From: Valencia hispanica
Taxonomy: Eukaryota > Chordata > Actinopteri > Cyprinodontiformes > Valenciidae
Reading direction: 5' to 3'
DNA: 64,000 nt
Assembly: GCA_963556495.2 (NCBI GenBank)
Contig: OY747713.1
Span: 36,212,961 to 36,276,960 of the forward strand
Within the stretch, counting starts at the first letter, position 1. Every line of letters begins with the position of its first letter. The translations under genes were made by a program, and so were the position numbers. The notes below the pieces were generated by a model, which saw nothing but the letters and a program-made list of their open reading frames with translations, was not told where the DNA came from and made no database searches. Shown here piece after piece: positions 21,641 to 34,381 of this stretch.

Positions 21641-23394
21641 TGTCCACTGCAGTAACACTATTAGCAACAGGCTCAACAAGCTATGTACATACATCCATGA
21701 CCACTGGAAATAACAACCAAAAAATACAGGATTCCACACATTTTAACATTAGAAGTCAATGTAGTGTTATAAAACTCTACATTCTGCATCAGTTTATCTT
21801 TTTTAGTATAAAACGGCATCTTTAAAAAAAAAAAGAGGGTACAGATGTAGCTACCCAAACAGATTAACAACAGCAGCTGCCCCCTCCCAAAAAGTCTTGT
21901 TTTCAATAAAGTGCCCTTTTTAGATTTGCTTATGTTTGTTCATATTAAATTTTGCTGATGGGCACCACAGGCTAATTTACAACATCTAACAGACCGGCTG
22001 AGGCTCACTGGTCATAAAACGTCCAGGTCTGCTCCAACAGGCCCAATAATGTTCACCTGAATTAACCAGAGAACAGATCTGACTGCCATCTGTTGTTTCC
22101 ACTACCAGCATTCAGAATGCCGAGGGGAGTGAATCGTCGTCAGTGCAGACAGAACGTTTGCATAATGCATCATTAAATCAAGCAACATTATTTGAGTAGT
22201 ACTCAATTCATTTCCTTGTAGTGGTGCATATGTGTGGTATATCTGCGAAGGAACTTTTTGACATGTCCAAAGTGTCTGTTGCTGCCTGGCTAAGCTGCAG
22301 ACTTTGTATCAGGAGGGGTTAATTACTGAATGGGAATAGCCATGGGAACCATGAATCAACAACTGAGGAAGGATAGTGGTCATAACTAAATGATTAAAAA
22401 AAAACTCAGGAAGGGGTGTTGCAAGAAAAACAATGCTGAATAGGGATGCACCATATTAGAAACTCTCGTGTTGGCGATAATATTGGTAAATAATACAAAT
22501 TTATAACACTTGGAACATATTTGCCAACAGTAACTGCAATCCAAAACATATTTTACAATATGAATATTGCATACACTGATGATGCAATCATGATTTAAAA
22601 CAGTTTTCTTGCCAAATTGTAGGCAAGGTACAATGCAGAAATATAGGATAGCTTGAAAAGGATTAAGATTAGTTTTTTTTATTTTATATTTTTTTTCTTG
22701 TGAGCTAGTTTCTGTTTTCTCTCAGATCCAACGATCTTGTGGTCACTGGTTAAAATTTATGTGAAGATACATGTAGAGTAGAAAAATGTGTTCCACTGGA
22801 CAGCTTTAAGTGAATAAGAAAAAACTGTAATGATATTATATATAACACAGTTAAACATAATGCATAAAAATGTAAAATAAGTGACAAGAAAAACCATTAA
22901 AATGCTGCATTATGTCATATAGTCTTCTTAGGTTCTTAGGACGTGTTGTACTCGCAAGTTCTGTAGCGCTTCCCTTCCCACTGGCTGCGTATTAGAAGCA
23001 TATCACTCGCAAAAGCGTTCCACCCAGCTGGTCCCGGGAGATAACAAATCATAGGAAAATTGCAATTGCATAACTTAAAGGATAGAATGCAAGGGGAAAA
23101 AATTATTCAATGCTAATAAGTAGCATAAACTCATCATTCACTCCCAAAACAGCAGATATTTCTGTCCATGTCTTTTTTCATGTAGTCCTTGTAAAAATGA
23201 TCACTGATATCATATACTGGGTGATTCTTCCCTTCAAGGATTATATTGTTTTTGTCCATGATAAAAACTAACTGATTAGTCCCACAGAAAGACTGACTTC
23301 AACCCCAGAGTCACAGGTAATGACGTTTTGTTTAGTTTTTTCATAGTTAAGCAATCGGAAATCTGCATGTGTGTTTTATTTTGAAATTTTCCGG
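21641..23394. other. fhod3 intron, old repeats only
   Basis: No coding sequence recognised. 'tagggatgcaccatattag' near 22442 resembles a hAT-type terminus, but I cannot find a partner end. Confidence 0.45.
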
Positions 23395-24640
23395 ATTCCC
23401 CCAGTAATAACGTAAAGAACCTCGGCGTTATTTTTGACCAAGACTTGACATTTAAATCCCATATTAAACAGGTTTCTAGGATTTCCTTCTTTCACCTCCA
23501 GTATATTGCTAAAATTAGAAACATCCTGTCCAGGAGTGATGCTGAGAAACTAGTCCATGCATTTGTTACCTCAAGGCTGGATTACTGTAATTCTTTACTA
23601 TCAGGTAGTCCACAAAATGCCATTAAAAGCCTTCAGTTGATTCAAAATGCAGCAGCAAGAGTTCTGATGAATATTAAAAAGAGAGATCACATTTCTCCTG
23701 CTTTAGCTTCCCTTCATTGGCTCCCTGTTAAATCCAGAATAGGATTTAAGATCCTTCTTCTTACATACAAAGCCCTTAATAATCAAGCTCCATCATACAT
23801 CAGAGATCTAATTGTTCCATATGTTCCCAACAGAGCACTTCGCTCTCAGACTGCAGGTTTACTTGTAGTTCCTAGGATCTCTAAAAGTAGAATGGGAGGC
23901 AGATCTTTTAGTTATCAGGCTCCTCTCCTGTGGAACCAGCTCCCAGCTTTAGTCCGTGAGGCAGACACTCTGTTTACTGTTAAGGCCAGGCTTAAAACTT
24001 TCCTTTTTGATCAAGCTTATAGTTAGAGTGGCTAAGGTCATCCTGAGCTATCTCTGTAGTTATGCTGCTATAGGCTTAGACTGCTGGAGGACAGACTTAC
24101 CAATTTTCTTCACTCTGCTACTTCCTTTTCTACTACTACTCTCCAGTTGTATTACAGTAAATTCTGTTATTTTGACTGTTAACTTTGTTTTCTCTCAGTG
24201 TTTTTCTCTCCATAGAAGATATATCTGGTCTGGTATCCTGCTTGGCTGCAATGCCCTGTTGGACGGGGGCATCGACTGGAATGATGCTCCCAGTAACTGA
24301 ACATCCACTGTGTCCTGTTATCAACTTTTTACTTTCTGTAACATAGAAAGTACTCTTATATCAGATCTTATGTCCCTTCTGTGTCTCTGCTCTGTCTTCT
24401 CAAACCCCCAGACGGTCGTGGGAGATGGCCGCTCCTACTGAGCCTGGTTCTGTTGGAGGTTTCTTCCTGTTAAAGGGGAGTTTTTCCTCTCCACCGTCGC
24501 TACATACTTGCTCAGTATGAGGGATTGCTGAAGGATTGCTGTGGTTAGAAAGTCTGACCAACCTCACACCAAAGACTGACGCAATCTGCTGGGATTCCTT
24601 AAATAGGAAATGTATAACTGATTGCAATGTTTGTAGGGAG
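23395..24640 (+). mobile_element. 5'-truncated L2-clade LINE
   Basis: Homologous to the 3' half of the longer element at 56697-61600 (opposite strand). It starts abruptly inside the reverse-transcriptase C-terminal region, as expected for incomplete reverse transcription. It keeps the 3' non-coding words (tgttggaggtttcttcctgt, then the ggattccttaaataggaaat region). The last terminal repeat words of the other copy are missing or diverged. Confidence 0.85.
23403..24026 (+). pseudogene. LINE ORF2 C-terminal fragment
   Basis: Open frame with SNNVKNLGVIFDQDLTFKSH, AFVTSRLDYCNSLLSG, LIQNAAARVL and SLHWLPVKSRI, the thumb/C-terminal region of L2-type reverse transcriptases in fish. The catalytic YADD box and the endonuclease are absent, so the fragment cannot be functional. 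It ends in TAG at its natural C-terminus. Confidence 0.88.
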
Positions 24641-25131
24641 GGTATTGCAATGAACTTACAGAAAATGATGTAAATGGTATGCAACACTTTAATTTTTTAC
24701 ACAAAAAAGTTTTTTTAAGGTCCATGCTTCTCTACCGGACCAATATAACTCAAAAAACTATTTGACTCATTTTCACATTCAGAGAATTTTAAAATAATTT
24801 GACAAAACTATTTTGTCCAAAAACATCCATTCACTTATAAGGCAAGTTCAACAAGTACTCGTTACCAGGGAGGCATAGAATTTGGTTTGAGACAACTGAT
24901 CATTTGAATCATGTTGGAGCAGGGAAATACCTACAACATATGGGAGACCCTGGTACCAGAACGACTCACTTCTGCTCTAAAGTCCACCACTGGGCATTTT
25001 TAAACAGTACCTTACTGAAAAGTAAAAAATTGAGTTTAGCTTTGTAGTTACTTTGCTATATAATCCAAGGTATTAATTTTGATTTTCCAGATAAATACAT
25101 TATTACTAAATGAAATGAAGAGAAGAATTAC
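24641..25131. other. fhod3 intron, nothing seen
   Basis: Short AT-rich flank between the LINE fragment and fhod3 window exon 4. I see no coding or repeat signal. Confidence 0.5.
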
Positions 25132-25237
25132 CTCTTAATATGTAGTTCTGGTAGTTCTGGTCAGCCTCTGCTCCCACCTTGATGAGACACGTCAAACCTT
25201 CAGCCATCACAAACTCATGGACCAGGTCTTTGTCATC
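25132..25237 (-). CDS. fhod3: fhod3 window exon 4 (FH3/DID)
   Basis: 106-nt exon with acceptor TTTACTTCAG and donor GTAATT. It begins [20 protein letters not shown] and continues [15 protein letters not shown], ending one base into the next codon. This is the exon most diagnostic of FHOD3 over FHOD1, in which this stretch is noticeably different. Confidence 0.95.
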
Positions 25238-25815
25238 CTGAAGTAAAATAGAGAAAATAAAATGTAAAAAAATGCTGGTAAGATACACTATCAATAAACT
25301 TCTATGGAGACCAATCATTAAAAGTTGCAATATCTCATATTACCACATGATGTCAGTAGTGTGCAGAACAATGATTAACACTAACTTTCTCACTTTAATG
25401 AATATTTCAGGTTTTTCAGTCAAAGGTTTTATATTTTTAAACATTCTAAACAACACAATTTAGCATAACTGACTAAAAAAAGATGAAACACATCAGCTGA
25501 AATATTGTCTTCAGCTGCTCTTTATTAATCTTGAAGCAGTTCCTATGACTTAGACTATTTGTGCTCCAGATTAGTTCGTCTTTAAAGTAGCTGAAATGAG
25601 TACAAAGATAAAATCTGTAAAGTCTTTCTCATCACCTAGAATATTAACAACCAAATATAAACCTTCAATGGAGGCAATATGAATCACACAAACCAGGTAA
25701 GAGAAATGCTAATTCGCTAAGGTCCCCATCATTGCAGAAGAGCAGTATGTCAAAAATAACTGTTTTTATTCTGTGAAAACAAACTAACACGAACTGCATT
25801 TACAATATGTGTTAC
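25238..25815. other. fhod3 intron, nothing seen
   Basis: 578-bp intron between window exons 3 and 4. No other feature recognised. Confidence 0.6.
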
Positions 25816-25883
25816 CTGAAAAATTTGCTTTAAGGAGAACAGAGCCCTCCTCAAGTCCCGACCATTGGAGTTATAGAGTTTCT
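25816..25883 (-). CDS. fhod3: fhod3 window exon 3 (FH3/DID)
   Basis: 68-nt exon with acceptor CCCTCTGCAG and donor GTAACA. Using one base of the previous exon it reads EKLYNSNGRDLRRALFSLKQ then IFQ and ends in phase 0. The SLKQIFQ helix is part of the armadillo-like DID. Confidence 0.93.
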
Positions 25884-28800
25884 CTGCAGAGGGGAACACA
25901 AAACAACGTGCATTTATGATACTGAACAAAGGCTGTTACTTGACATTTATCTCCCTGAACGTCTTTCATCTCTCTCCAGTCTTCACATGTTTTATTGTGA
26001 TGAGAAGATCAATAAAACCTGTAGGTGAAATGAGTTTCAGCTGTGTAGAAGTTGCACAACAGACAGCAGTTTGATGGAGCCAATCAGGCTTCAGAATTTC
26101 GGTCAACTGAGGCAGGCACTCTATCTCACACTTTTACTAAGTTCAACATCAGCATGTGTATGAAATGTTTCCTATACACAACCACACACAAAAGGACACA
26201 CATGTATGACACAGGGACGATTAGAGCTCTATTGGAATGTTAATGGTTTGCTGGCTGGAGTTCAACACTGAAGTATTCGGGTCACGACATGGAAACTGTT
26301 CAGGGAAACGTCTACAGCTCTTTATAACATCACACTGATAGATAAACTATTGTTTCTTTCTTCAAATAAAAGGAGAATATGATACTTTTACTATAGTTTT
26401 AAGGTCTTTATATATATATATTTTTTTTTGGCTGATACATTGTCAAAAGCTTCTTACCATCTTTGGTCCAGACCAACCTAAAGTGTTTTCTTAGAGTCAT
26501 TGGACCAAAGCAAACCGGTTCAGTAAAAGTTCCAGTCTTGTATGCTTACTTTTGTGATGGTAGTCCATAAAGTGTTTTTTTTTTCTGTCACTGGTTAATT
26601 GCTTGGTGTGTAAATAGCATCAAATGATCAGTATGTAGACTTGTTGATCCCAACATCCTGTCCTTTGCTACAGTTAAAGAAACTTCTGAGATATTTTTAT
26701 GTTCCTTATCATCCTCCCCACTCTACCTGATGGCAAGATAACCTTGAATTATCTTCTAACCTCCTTTGTCACAGTTTACTTTGTTTTAAACATATGAATT
26801 AGTCCCTTGACTGTATAAACTGGCAAGCTTGGGGAGTTGGATATCAAGATCAACCAACATCTGCCTTTATGTATTAACAGGTATTTCCCCTTTGGAAGAA
26901 GCTAAGAGATATACTGTAGACCACGTCAAATCTGTACCCTAGGAAAACAGAAACTATGTACTACATAGATGTGTAAAGCAGTGATTTAAAGTGACTAAAT
27001 CCGTTTGTACATTTGATGGTTAGTTAATATGATAATGCTTTTCTATGAGAGCATGGAAGGAAAAGATGTGGATCCAGACAGTTTTTCGCATGGCTCCATG
27101 GTACTGGTTGCTTCTTCAGGCTAACCCAACTCTAGGGTCATAATCATTATCATTCCTCACTCAAGGAATTACAGGCCTGTCTGTCTCCACCTCTGAAGGA
27201 CAATTTCTGAGAGATTAGCAGCGGCATTCGTGATATGAACGTATGATAGCCAACATAGTGGTGCTCAAATGATGAAAGGTCATTAAATCATTCGCATGAT
27301 CTATCTTAACAGGTTAGTGGTGCATTACGATTAACATGTAGAGCTTAGCAGAAAGAGTGAGTGAGCCAACCTCCCAAAAAAACCTCAGTAAACACACCAA
27401 ACATTTTATCCATTTAAGCAATATTAAAACTCAAAAGTCTAAAGATTCCTATTAAAATGCCACTTTTTGTGATGTAAAATCTGAGATCTTAATAAACCAT
27501 TTCAAAACTGTGATGTGAGATTTGTCTTGTACAATTCAACTAAAAACACAAATGAATCTATTAGAAGGAAACTTAAACAGGTGAAATAACCTGATATAAC
27601 TTGTGCACACCCTTAAACTCACTCTGTTGTAGTCGCTTTTGATTCATTTTCATCATCCAATTTTGTTTAGCTCGTCTCCTAGCACTCCGCATTTTGACTT
27701 GGTCACATTTGACCATTCTACCTTCCAAAAGTTCTCCAAATCTATTAGATTGTGAGAACGTGTCTTCTTCATAGCCCTCTTCAGGAGACAACATTGATTT
27801 TCTACCGGATATATTATCATCATCATCATCATCATGAAAACTATAGACCAATATAAACTCGGCTAAATCCACCAGCCCTGATTTTGTCCAGGCTTCCCTG
27901 GAAATCAAGAGGCCACTTAAACAGCCCATCTGACTGTTGAGCATCATGGCTATTGTAAAACCCTTCTGTGTGTTGTTTTTGTTCTTCATCAGAGCACGAG
28001 TGGGGCTGTCAGGGTAACCTTTACCAACAGCCTGCTGTGCATCTGCAGCGCGTCAGCAACAGTGATAAGGTTTAACCTTGGCCTCATTCATTAGTGATGC
28101 CGTCAGATCCACCAGTTATTTCTGTTCCAAAAGCTTTCTTGAATCCCATCTTTTACACCCTTATTCTGGTTTATCGTATAGTTTTAGAGCACACAGGTGA
28201 AACAAAAGTCTCAAATTCCAACTTATTGCTGTATCAATGCTGTCTCAGACTCGGTAATAGCGAGGATACACCTGGTCAACATTATTGCCATTTTGCTCCA
28301 GAGTAAACAGCTTTGGTAAGGCTAAATAATTAATAGACCACTTTCCAGTTGACACCATGGGCTGCAGCTGTGTTAACACTGCGGAAACAAGCTGGAAAGG
28401 ATTGAAACATAAATAACTCTTCTAAATAACATCCAACCACCTGCTTAGTGCAGCGGTCTAATTTTCAGTTTTTAAGAAGGTGATCCTGATCTGCTGCAAC
28501 TCATCCCCAAATTGAAAGCTTCCTTTGAAGACATATAAAAAAATGTACCTTAAAAAGAAGCATAATAAGACATCCTATCTCAGTTACAGCTCTGTACAGG
28601 TTCAACACACAGATTGTATCAGAAGGTGGAACAATCCATTGTTTGTATACGCTCGTGCCTCTCACTGGTCACCCTTCTTTTGCCTGGCGCCTGCTTTTCT
28701 TATTGTCTCAAGAAAAGCATCAGCCCTCACTGGGATGTGTCATTGTGGCCTTTGCACATGCTGATGTGCCGCGTGCGTACATGTGTGAGCCAGAGCAGGG

Positions 28801-31799
28801 CCGGCAGACAAACCGCCGAAGTAAAGACAGAGAGGCGCGTTTCATTTATAGGCCCTGTTGGAGTTTCACGGTTTTGTTTTGGAGGGTTTGCAGCTCGTGT
28901 CCACACTGTTTCACCCACGTCCTCAGATGCCCTGCAACGTACTCAGTCCTGACGTGTCATTTAAGACAAAAGTCCAATCCAAAATCCTGATTTTCTTCAA
29001 GCAAGGTGAAAGTCAAACGGGTGAATGAGTTACCTTCATTGTTATTAAAGTATTTCTCAAGATACTTCTACAAGCATCAGCTAAGAACTCTGCACAATAG
29101 CTTCTAAACTTCCTTATATTTAGATCAAATCTATCTCGAATTAACTTCCAGACAATATGATCAACATTTCTGAATTGTGATCTTAATACTAAGTAAAATG
29201 GTTATGTTGCTTTGATAAAAGATGTGTTTTTCCAACATGCCTCTAGGTAAAATATGGTTAACCTATAAATATACGATCAGTCTTTTCTAGAAATAAAGGC
29301 ATCGCTTTCGAATCCAACATAAAATGATGGAATTACAAGGTTATTACCATGCATAAAACTATATGTCCATAGTCTTTGTCTGTTCTTTTGATTTGGTTTT
29401 GATGAATATAATAAAAAAATAAATAATAATAATTTTACCTGTCAGGTCCATCAAAGTAAAATTTACAAATTCCTGGCTTAATTATTGGAATCTCTACATG
29501 AACTGGTCTTTAACCAGTTCATGAAATTCATTGAGAAATTACATTCAACTTTGCCAAACAATGCAACACAACAGCTCTAATTACCTCTTTAACCCATTTT
29601 TCACCCTCATTGTTATTCGGCTATTGGTTTATTGATTTAAGTGAAATAATTAGAAATACACCAGGAAATTAGCTGGTGACCATAATCTGTTCAATTTTAG
29701 CTTGATTGGCAGAGACTTTTAAGGCTACATTACATTAAATGATCATGAAATACACAATAATGTTGGTGAATGCTACCATCACTTGCCATAAGTAAACAAA
29801 TCCTGAACAGTATTAATATATTTCTTCTTTTGATTCATTGCTATCTTAATATCCTTCAAAAACATACTACGCTGCATCACAAAACAGCTTTATTAGAGCT
29901 TGGATGTATGGTACAAAAAAATAATTAGGTAATAATTATTGCAGTTCTTTATCATATGGCTTTCACATATAGCAATATTGCGATTATGATAAATTTGCGA
30001 TATATATTGCTCAACTCTCCTGACTGATTTACCAGTAAAAAGAAAATAAAAAATAGAAATCCAATCTTTTTCTTATCAGTGAAATTGTGCGGTGTTGAAA
30101 AAAATAGATTCTCTATGAATAGATTATTGTAAAAATTCTTAAAAATCGATTCATACGTCCAAAAATCAGATTAATCGTTTAACATTCTTTGCCCTTTTTA
30201 CAGCTACAACAGGAGGGAAGAGTCCAGACGGGCATTTGGGTGAACTGTAACCCGACCCAGTGTTACAGTCATGTAATTAAGGGAACAGCTCAAAAAAACA
30301 TTATTAATAGCACTGACCCATATCAGTATCATTTTGGAACGGATTGGATCGGATTGTGATAATCGATTCTAACTCTTGAGATTCGGAATTAAATTGATTC
30401 TTGAAATTTTAATCGATACCCAGCCTCACAGTGAACCTAAGCGCTAACTGGTTAAGCTAACCACAACGCCCTTTGTTGTGGAGGAAGAAGAGTCAAAATT
30501 AGCTATTACCAGTATCAGTGAGGTGTTTAAAAAGGAAGTCAAAGGAAGCCGAAAAGGTGTAGACTGGAAAAGCTCTGTATGAGGAATTTTAATCTGTCAA
30601 ACTTGTATCGGTAGATCAAAGCTTTTAAAGCCAGAGAAAGAAAAGCAACCACGAACCTTTCTGATTGGTTTGTGTCCAAATATATCCATGCATACAGCAC
30701 GTCGTGATCATATTTACCATGTTTGAAGATATAATAACCAATGCAAGCCATTTAAACACTGAAATAATAATATTAAGATAATTGAAGGGGGGGAGGGGGG
30801 TGTTTTTTGAACTGTTCCACTTACGCAGTATGTGGGAGTGTCCTCCACAGAGAAACAGAGGCACCCCAAGTGCCCGGGCTGCCTGATTTGTCGTTCGGAA
30901 GCAGTCCAATCCTCCCTCCTCCTTCTCTGCCACAATGAGATTAATGCTGTGACCCCTTCAGCTTTGACTAATCCTTTAACATTTACTACACCATCCACAC
31001 GTTCTCCAAACAGAAAAGGCCAAGACGGACAAACCAAGGCCTCCTCCTCTGCTGTAAGACACAGAGCCCCACTGTCGGTTTGGTCGAGCACAAGCTTTGT
31101 ACCAACGGTGCAGAGAAGAGAGTCCCCAGGTGACTGCTGTCTTATTCTAGCAAAAAGCCCTTAGCAAACAGGTTATTGCCTCTGAGCTTAATCCTCAGCC
31201 TTAACAACAGGCAGTCAGATAAGTACATGTTTCTCCAAGGGGACTTGGTTTATTCAGGAGAATAAAAGTGAGACTGTGCAGGTGAACATGAAGAGATAAA
31301 GTAGAGACATGCCCTCAGCTCTACAGAACAGGTTCTTTCTCCCCTCTCTCTGAGAATGAGTTTGAGTCTTTAACATAATGTTCTAAATGCTCAAAGTCCC
31401 CTGCCAAGCACCAAAATATTACTGCACTACTGCAGACTTATCATTAGGCTGTCAAAACCAGAGCTCAAAATAAATGCATACATTGTTTCTCTCTGTGAAT
31501 GCAGGGTATTCTAATAGGATTTGTGCATCAGAAACAAAGACATTTTCACCTAAAATGCATTACTTTTGATACATTTCTGCTACTTCAGCAAGTCTAAAAT
31601 TTGTTTTTTTAAGGAAAGCTAAAAACTGGGTGTTGGCCAAAAACTACTTTAAATGTATCCTGAGGTTTTAAAAAGTAAATATTTCAAAACAGCAAAAACT
31701 TTTGATTTATACTATTACTACAGTCATTTTGATGAGATGCCAGAGAAACAAGTACCCATTGGGGCAGTCAGGCAGCTGTTTAGAGCTGCCTTTGAGTAA
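25884..31799. other. fhod3 25-kb intron, first part
   Basis: AT-rich, no exon recognised. There is an ATC/GAT trinucleotide run at about 27818-27836 (its minus translation gives a false poly-Asp ORF), a run of G near 30786-30800, and the repeat listed at 30095. A slightly GC-richer stretch at 28620-28950 has no recognised coding content. Confidence 0.5.
30095..30428 (-). repeat. Dispersed repeat with AATCGATT motifs (DNA-transposon-like)
   Basis: On the minus strand it begins gaggctgggtatcgattaaa, and it carries repeated aatcgatt / gaatcgattt words at both sides. This is the look of common non-autonomous fish transposons starting GGGCTGGGTATCGAT. Exact ends and family are not determinable. 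Confidence 0.5.
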
Positions 31800-31968
31800 T
31801 GTTTTCATGTATCGTATGTTTTGTGTATGCTTCTTGCTTTATTGCTGTTTTTACTTTTTATGCTTTGTCTGTGTTTTACTGCTATTTTTATTTTACCCCC
31901 AATCATGTAAAGCACCTTGAATTACCTTGTTGTTGAAAGTGTGCTATACAAATAAAATTGCCTTGCCT
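31800..31968 (+). mobile_element. LINE 3' tail with GCCTT repeat (copy 1)
   Basis: Contains catgtaaagcaccttgaatt and gtgtgctatacaaataaaat, and ends in tgccttgcctta. The same sequence appears reverse-complemented at 53104-53192, and its final words also occur at 38285-38318. It is the 3' end of an L2-like LINE or a SINE that borrows its tail. Confidence 0.7.
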
Positions 31969-32343
31969 TATGTCTCAGAGATTATTTTGGATACTTTTTT
32001 TAAACTAGATAACTTAAACTGTAAAAGCCTACAATGAGAGGTGTTTCAGTTGTTGAGAGATAAACACTTATAACTCTTATATAAGTATATAACTTATAAC
32101 AGGTTTATCACTGTGAGACTGTTGATACTTTATTCCAATGATAAGATAGCGTTGCGATTTTGATAGCTGTACCACACATTCAAGTTTCAGTTAAGCTGAC
32201 AAAAAAAACATGTGAAACTAAACCATAAAAAAAAATTAAAAAAACAGAACCGGAACATTCCTACTTGAGCAGTTTGCACAAAAATATTTAGAGTGAAGTT
32301 ACAAGACAGCTTTTCTGATAGGTGGATTTAAAATCGTTCTCTG
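31969..32343. other. Intron spacer, nothing seen
   Basis: AT-rich spacer between the LINE tail and the second LTR copy. I see no feature. Confidence 0.5.
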
Positions 32344-33482
32344 TGTTGGGATTCATTTTTCACAAACGAACTAAATAACTGCATTTCCCAGCATTCCTAG
32401 TGCTGCCCTCAACGCACTACCATTGGTCTGTGGCCAATGATGACATCACAGAGTTTATTATTTATTATATAGCCGATGCGGCTATGTTGAACTCTGCCTT
32501 TCCTCTCCGGTCTCGGGCGTGAAAGGAGGCTCCAATTGCTAGCGAAAATTCCCCTTATTTTATTCTAAACCTGCTGGACGAGTGAAGAACTCAAATCTCA
32601 AATTTTCAACGTGCTTTCTGTCCAGCTATCCGCTGTCCTGTAAGTGCATCCAGGAAAAGGTTGCTGGCAGCAAGAACTGTTCCAAGACAGTTCTTAAAGG
32701 GGCTATATGCAACCTTTTCCCCAAAATAAACGTAACAAGAGCCTTTTATTTGACCATGTATGACTCAAACATCTCCTGATGAGCATACTGACACCTTGTC
32801 AGCTCACAGTGGGTGCACCTATAAGCCTGTATCCAATTTTTTCTATTTTCTGTCAGGTCGGATTTTCCCGCGCTGTCTGCGGATGTGACGTCAAGCACGT
32901 TCATGTTAAATGTTTCAGATCACTCTGCCACCACCACTAGTCAGCACTCGCAAGCAGTTCAATGGATTGTGCGAATACACAGAAGAGACCAAGGACAACT
33001 CTGACACCACAGTAACTCCACATAAGACTTAAAAAGTTAAACCCCTGACAAGTGCCCGAAAAAGATCAAAGATTGAGAGCGACTGGCGTACGAGCGCGCG
33101 CTGGGAGAGCAAGCAGAAAGGAAGAGCAGTTCTGTTTTTTGGCCACAGGTGTCAGTTGCGAGTTTAAATTTCAGAAAATTGCATATAGCCCCTTCAAAGA
33201 AGACGGGCCACAGCTGAGTCGCAGCCTTGGAGAAAGAAGAGAAGTTTTCAGTATTTTGTCGGGTGTGTGGCTGTGATTACTGTCCACAGCGTGTGAGCTT
33301 ATCCTTCTTGAAGAGACTGGTTGTCTGGTATAGTCTGAGTTTTCGAAGAACTGGTGCCCCAATCTTTAATTAGCAGATTAAAGCTTGAATTAATCAATAA
33401 TTATATTATTTATTTAATTCTTGATCATACTTATTGATGATTATGTAAACCAGACATTTATCACACCTGCTGTGTCACAACA
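32344..33482 (+). mobile_element. Solo LTR, second copy of the family, with nested insertion
   Basis: Starts TGTTGGGATT and ends CACAACA, parallel to the LTR at 16112-17607. It shares acatcacag with a TATA-like region, ctgctggac...tgaagaactca, aagaactgttccaagacagt and tgtccacagcgt. Flanks TCTG/TTTG match at 3 of 4 bases, a decayed target duplication. It is more diverged than the first copy and is split by a 496-bp MITE. Confidence 0.7.
32698..33193. mobile_element. MITE nested in the LTR (15-bp perfect inverted ends)
   Basis: Begins AGGGGCTATATGCAA and ends with its exact reverse complement. It is flanked by TTAA (32694-32697) and TCAA (33194-33197), suggesting a TTAA target duplication with one change. 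The 496-bp interior has no transposase; its short ORFs are non-coding by appearance. A TTAA target suggests piggyBac-type mobilisation, although the terminus is not the usual CCC. Confidence 0.75.
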
Positions 33483-34308
33483 TTTGTATTAAATTGAGAT
33501 TAATCAGTTGTGTGGGTATTTTTTGTTTGTAAAGTGCCTTGAGATGACGTGTTTAGCATTGGCACCAACCGCGTCGTCAGCCGATTTTGCAGGGGGTTCA
33601 GCCCCAAATGTTTTCAGTCTGTTGTTTCACTCAACAGCTGCAGCCTCACCGCTCCCTCAATCACTCACAACGGACAGGGTTTGGTGTGCTCTACTCTGAT
33701 GAGCGCTGCCGCTGCCTTGACTCTGTCAGGTTACAGTCAGTTATGACAAGCCATCAGTATAAAAAAAAAGGCGTGTATTAACGCCTTATTAAGGTATTAA
33801 CATCCAAGGCGTATGTTAACACCATAGTCAGTATGTCGCTACCATTGGCACACGGCCCCTCCTCTCCTCCTAACAACGCCGCTCTGTACAAATGCATGCG
33901 TAGAAAACTGCACAGCGCCAAACCAGAAGATATATTACAATTCTATTTCTAAGACTAAAAGAAATCAATAGATCATAGAAATATTTTGAAAAAAACAAAC
34001 AAAAAACGTTGCAACTCCTTAGCTTTTTCTAGAGAGAGGCCAAGGGTAAGAATTCATCTTTGTAAAAGGAAGTGATTCACAAAGGCAAACGCTGGCTTAT
34101 GCATAATTGTATTTAGCTGTCCTGTTGTAGCAAACTAGTTATCCTTAGTAAGCTCATTGACTAAGGAAATTCTTGAAAAATTACTAAAACAAAAGCAACA
34201 AAATTACCTTTCAATTACAGAGCACAGCCCAAAAAAGAAAAATGTAATTGCAAACTTAATGTGGGAAACACTAATATAGCAATATTATAACATTTATTTA
34301 TTTTGTTC

Positions 34309-34381
<73 letters not shown>

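Noticed and set aside
27573..27989. 138-codon minus-strand ORF with a poly-Asp run
   Set aside because: The Asp run is an ATC/GAT microsatellite. No flanking exon, domain or conserved motif was found, and phase and splice signals do not tie it to fhod3.
28094..28990. Cluster of overlapping ORFs of 60-115 codons in a somewhat GC-richer stretch
   Set aside because: Frames overlap on both strands, no peptide is recognised and no consistent splice structure is seen. It could be conserved non-coding DNA, but I cannot show that.
33052..33276. 74-codon ORF starting MPEKDQRLRATG
   Set aside because: It lies across the nested MITE end and the surrounding LTR. Similar short ORFs arise in every MITE copy and carry no transposase motif.
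16112..33482. The two LTRs as the ends of one full-length retrotransposon
   Set aside because: They are the same family in the same orientation, but 15 kb apart, unequally diverged, and each has its own flanking bases. The first has its own perfect CCAC duplication, and no gag-pol lies between them.
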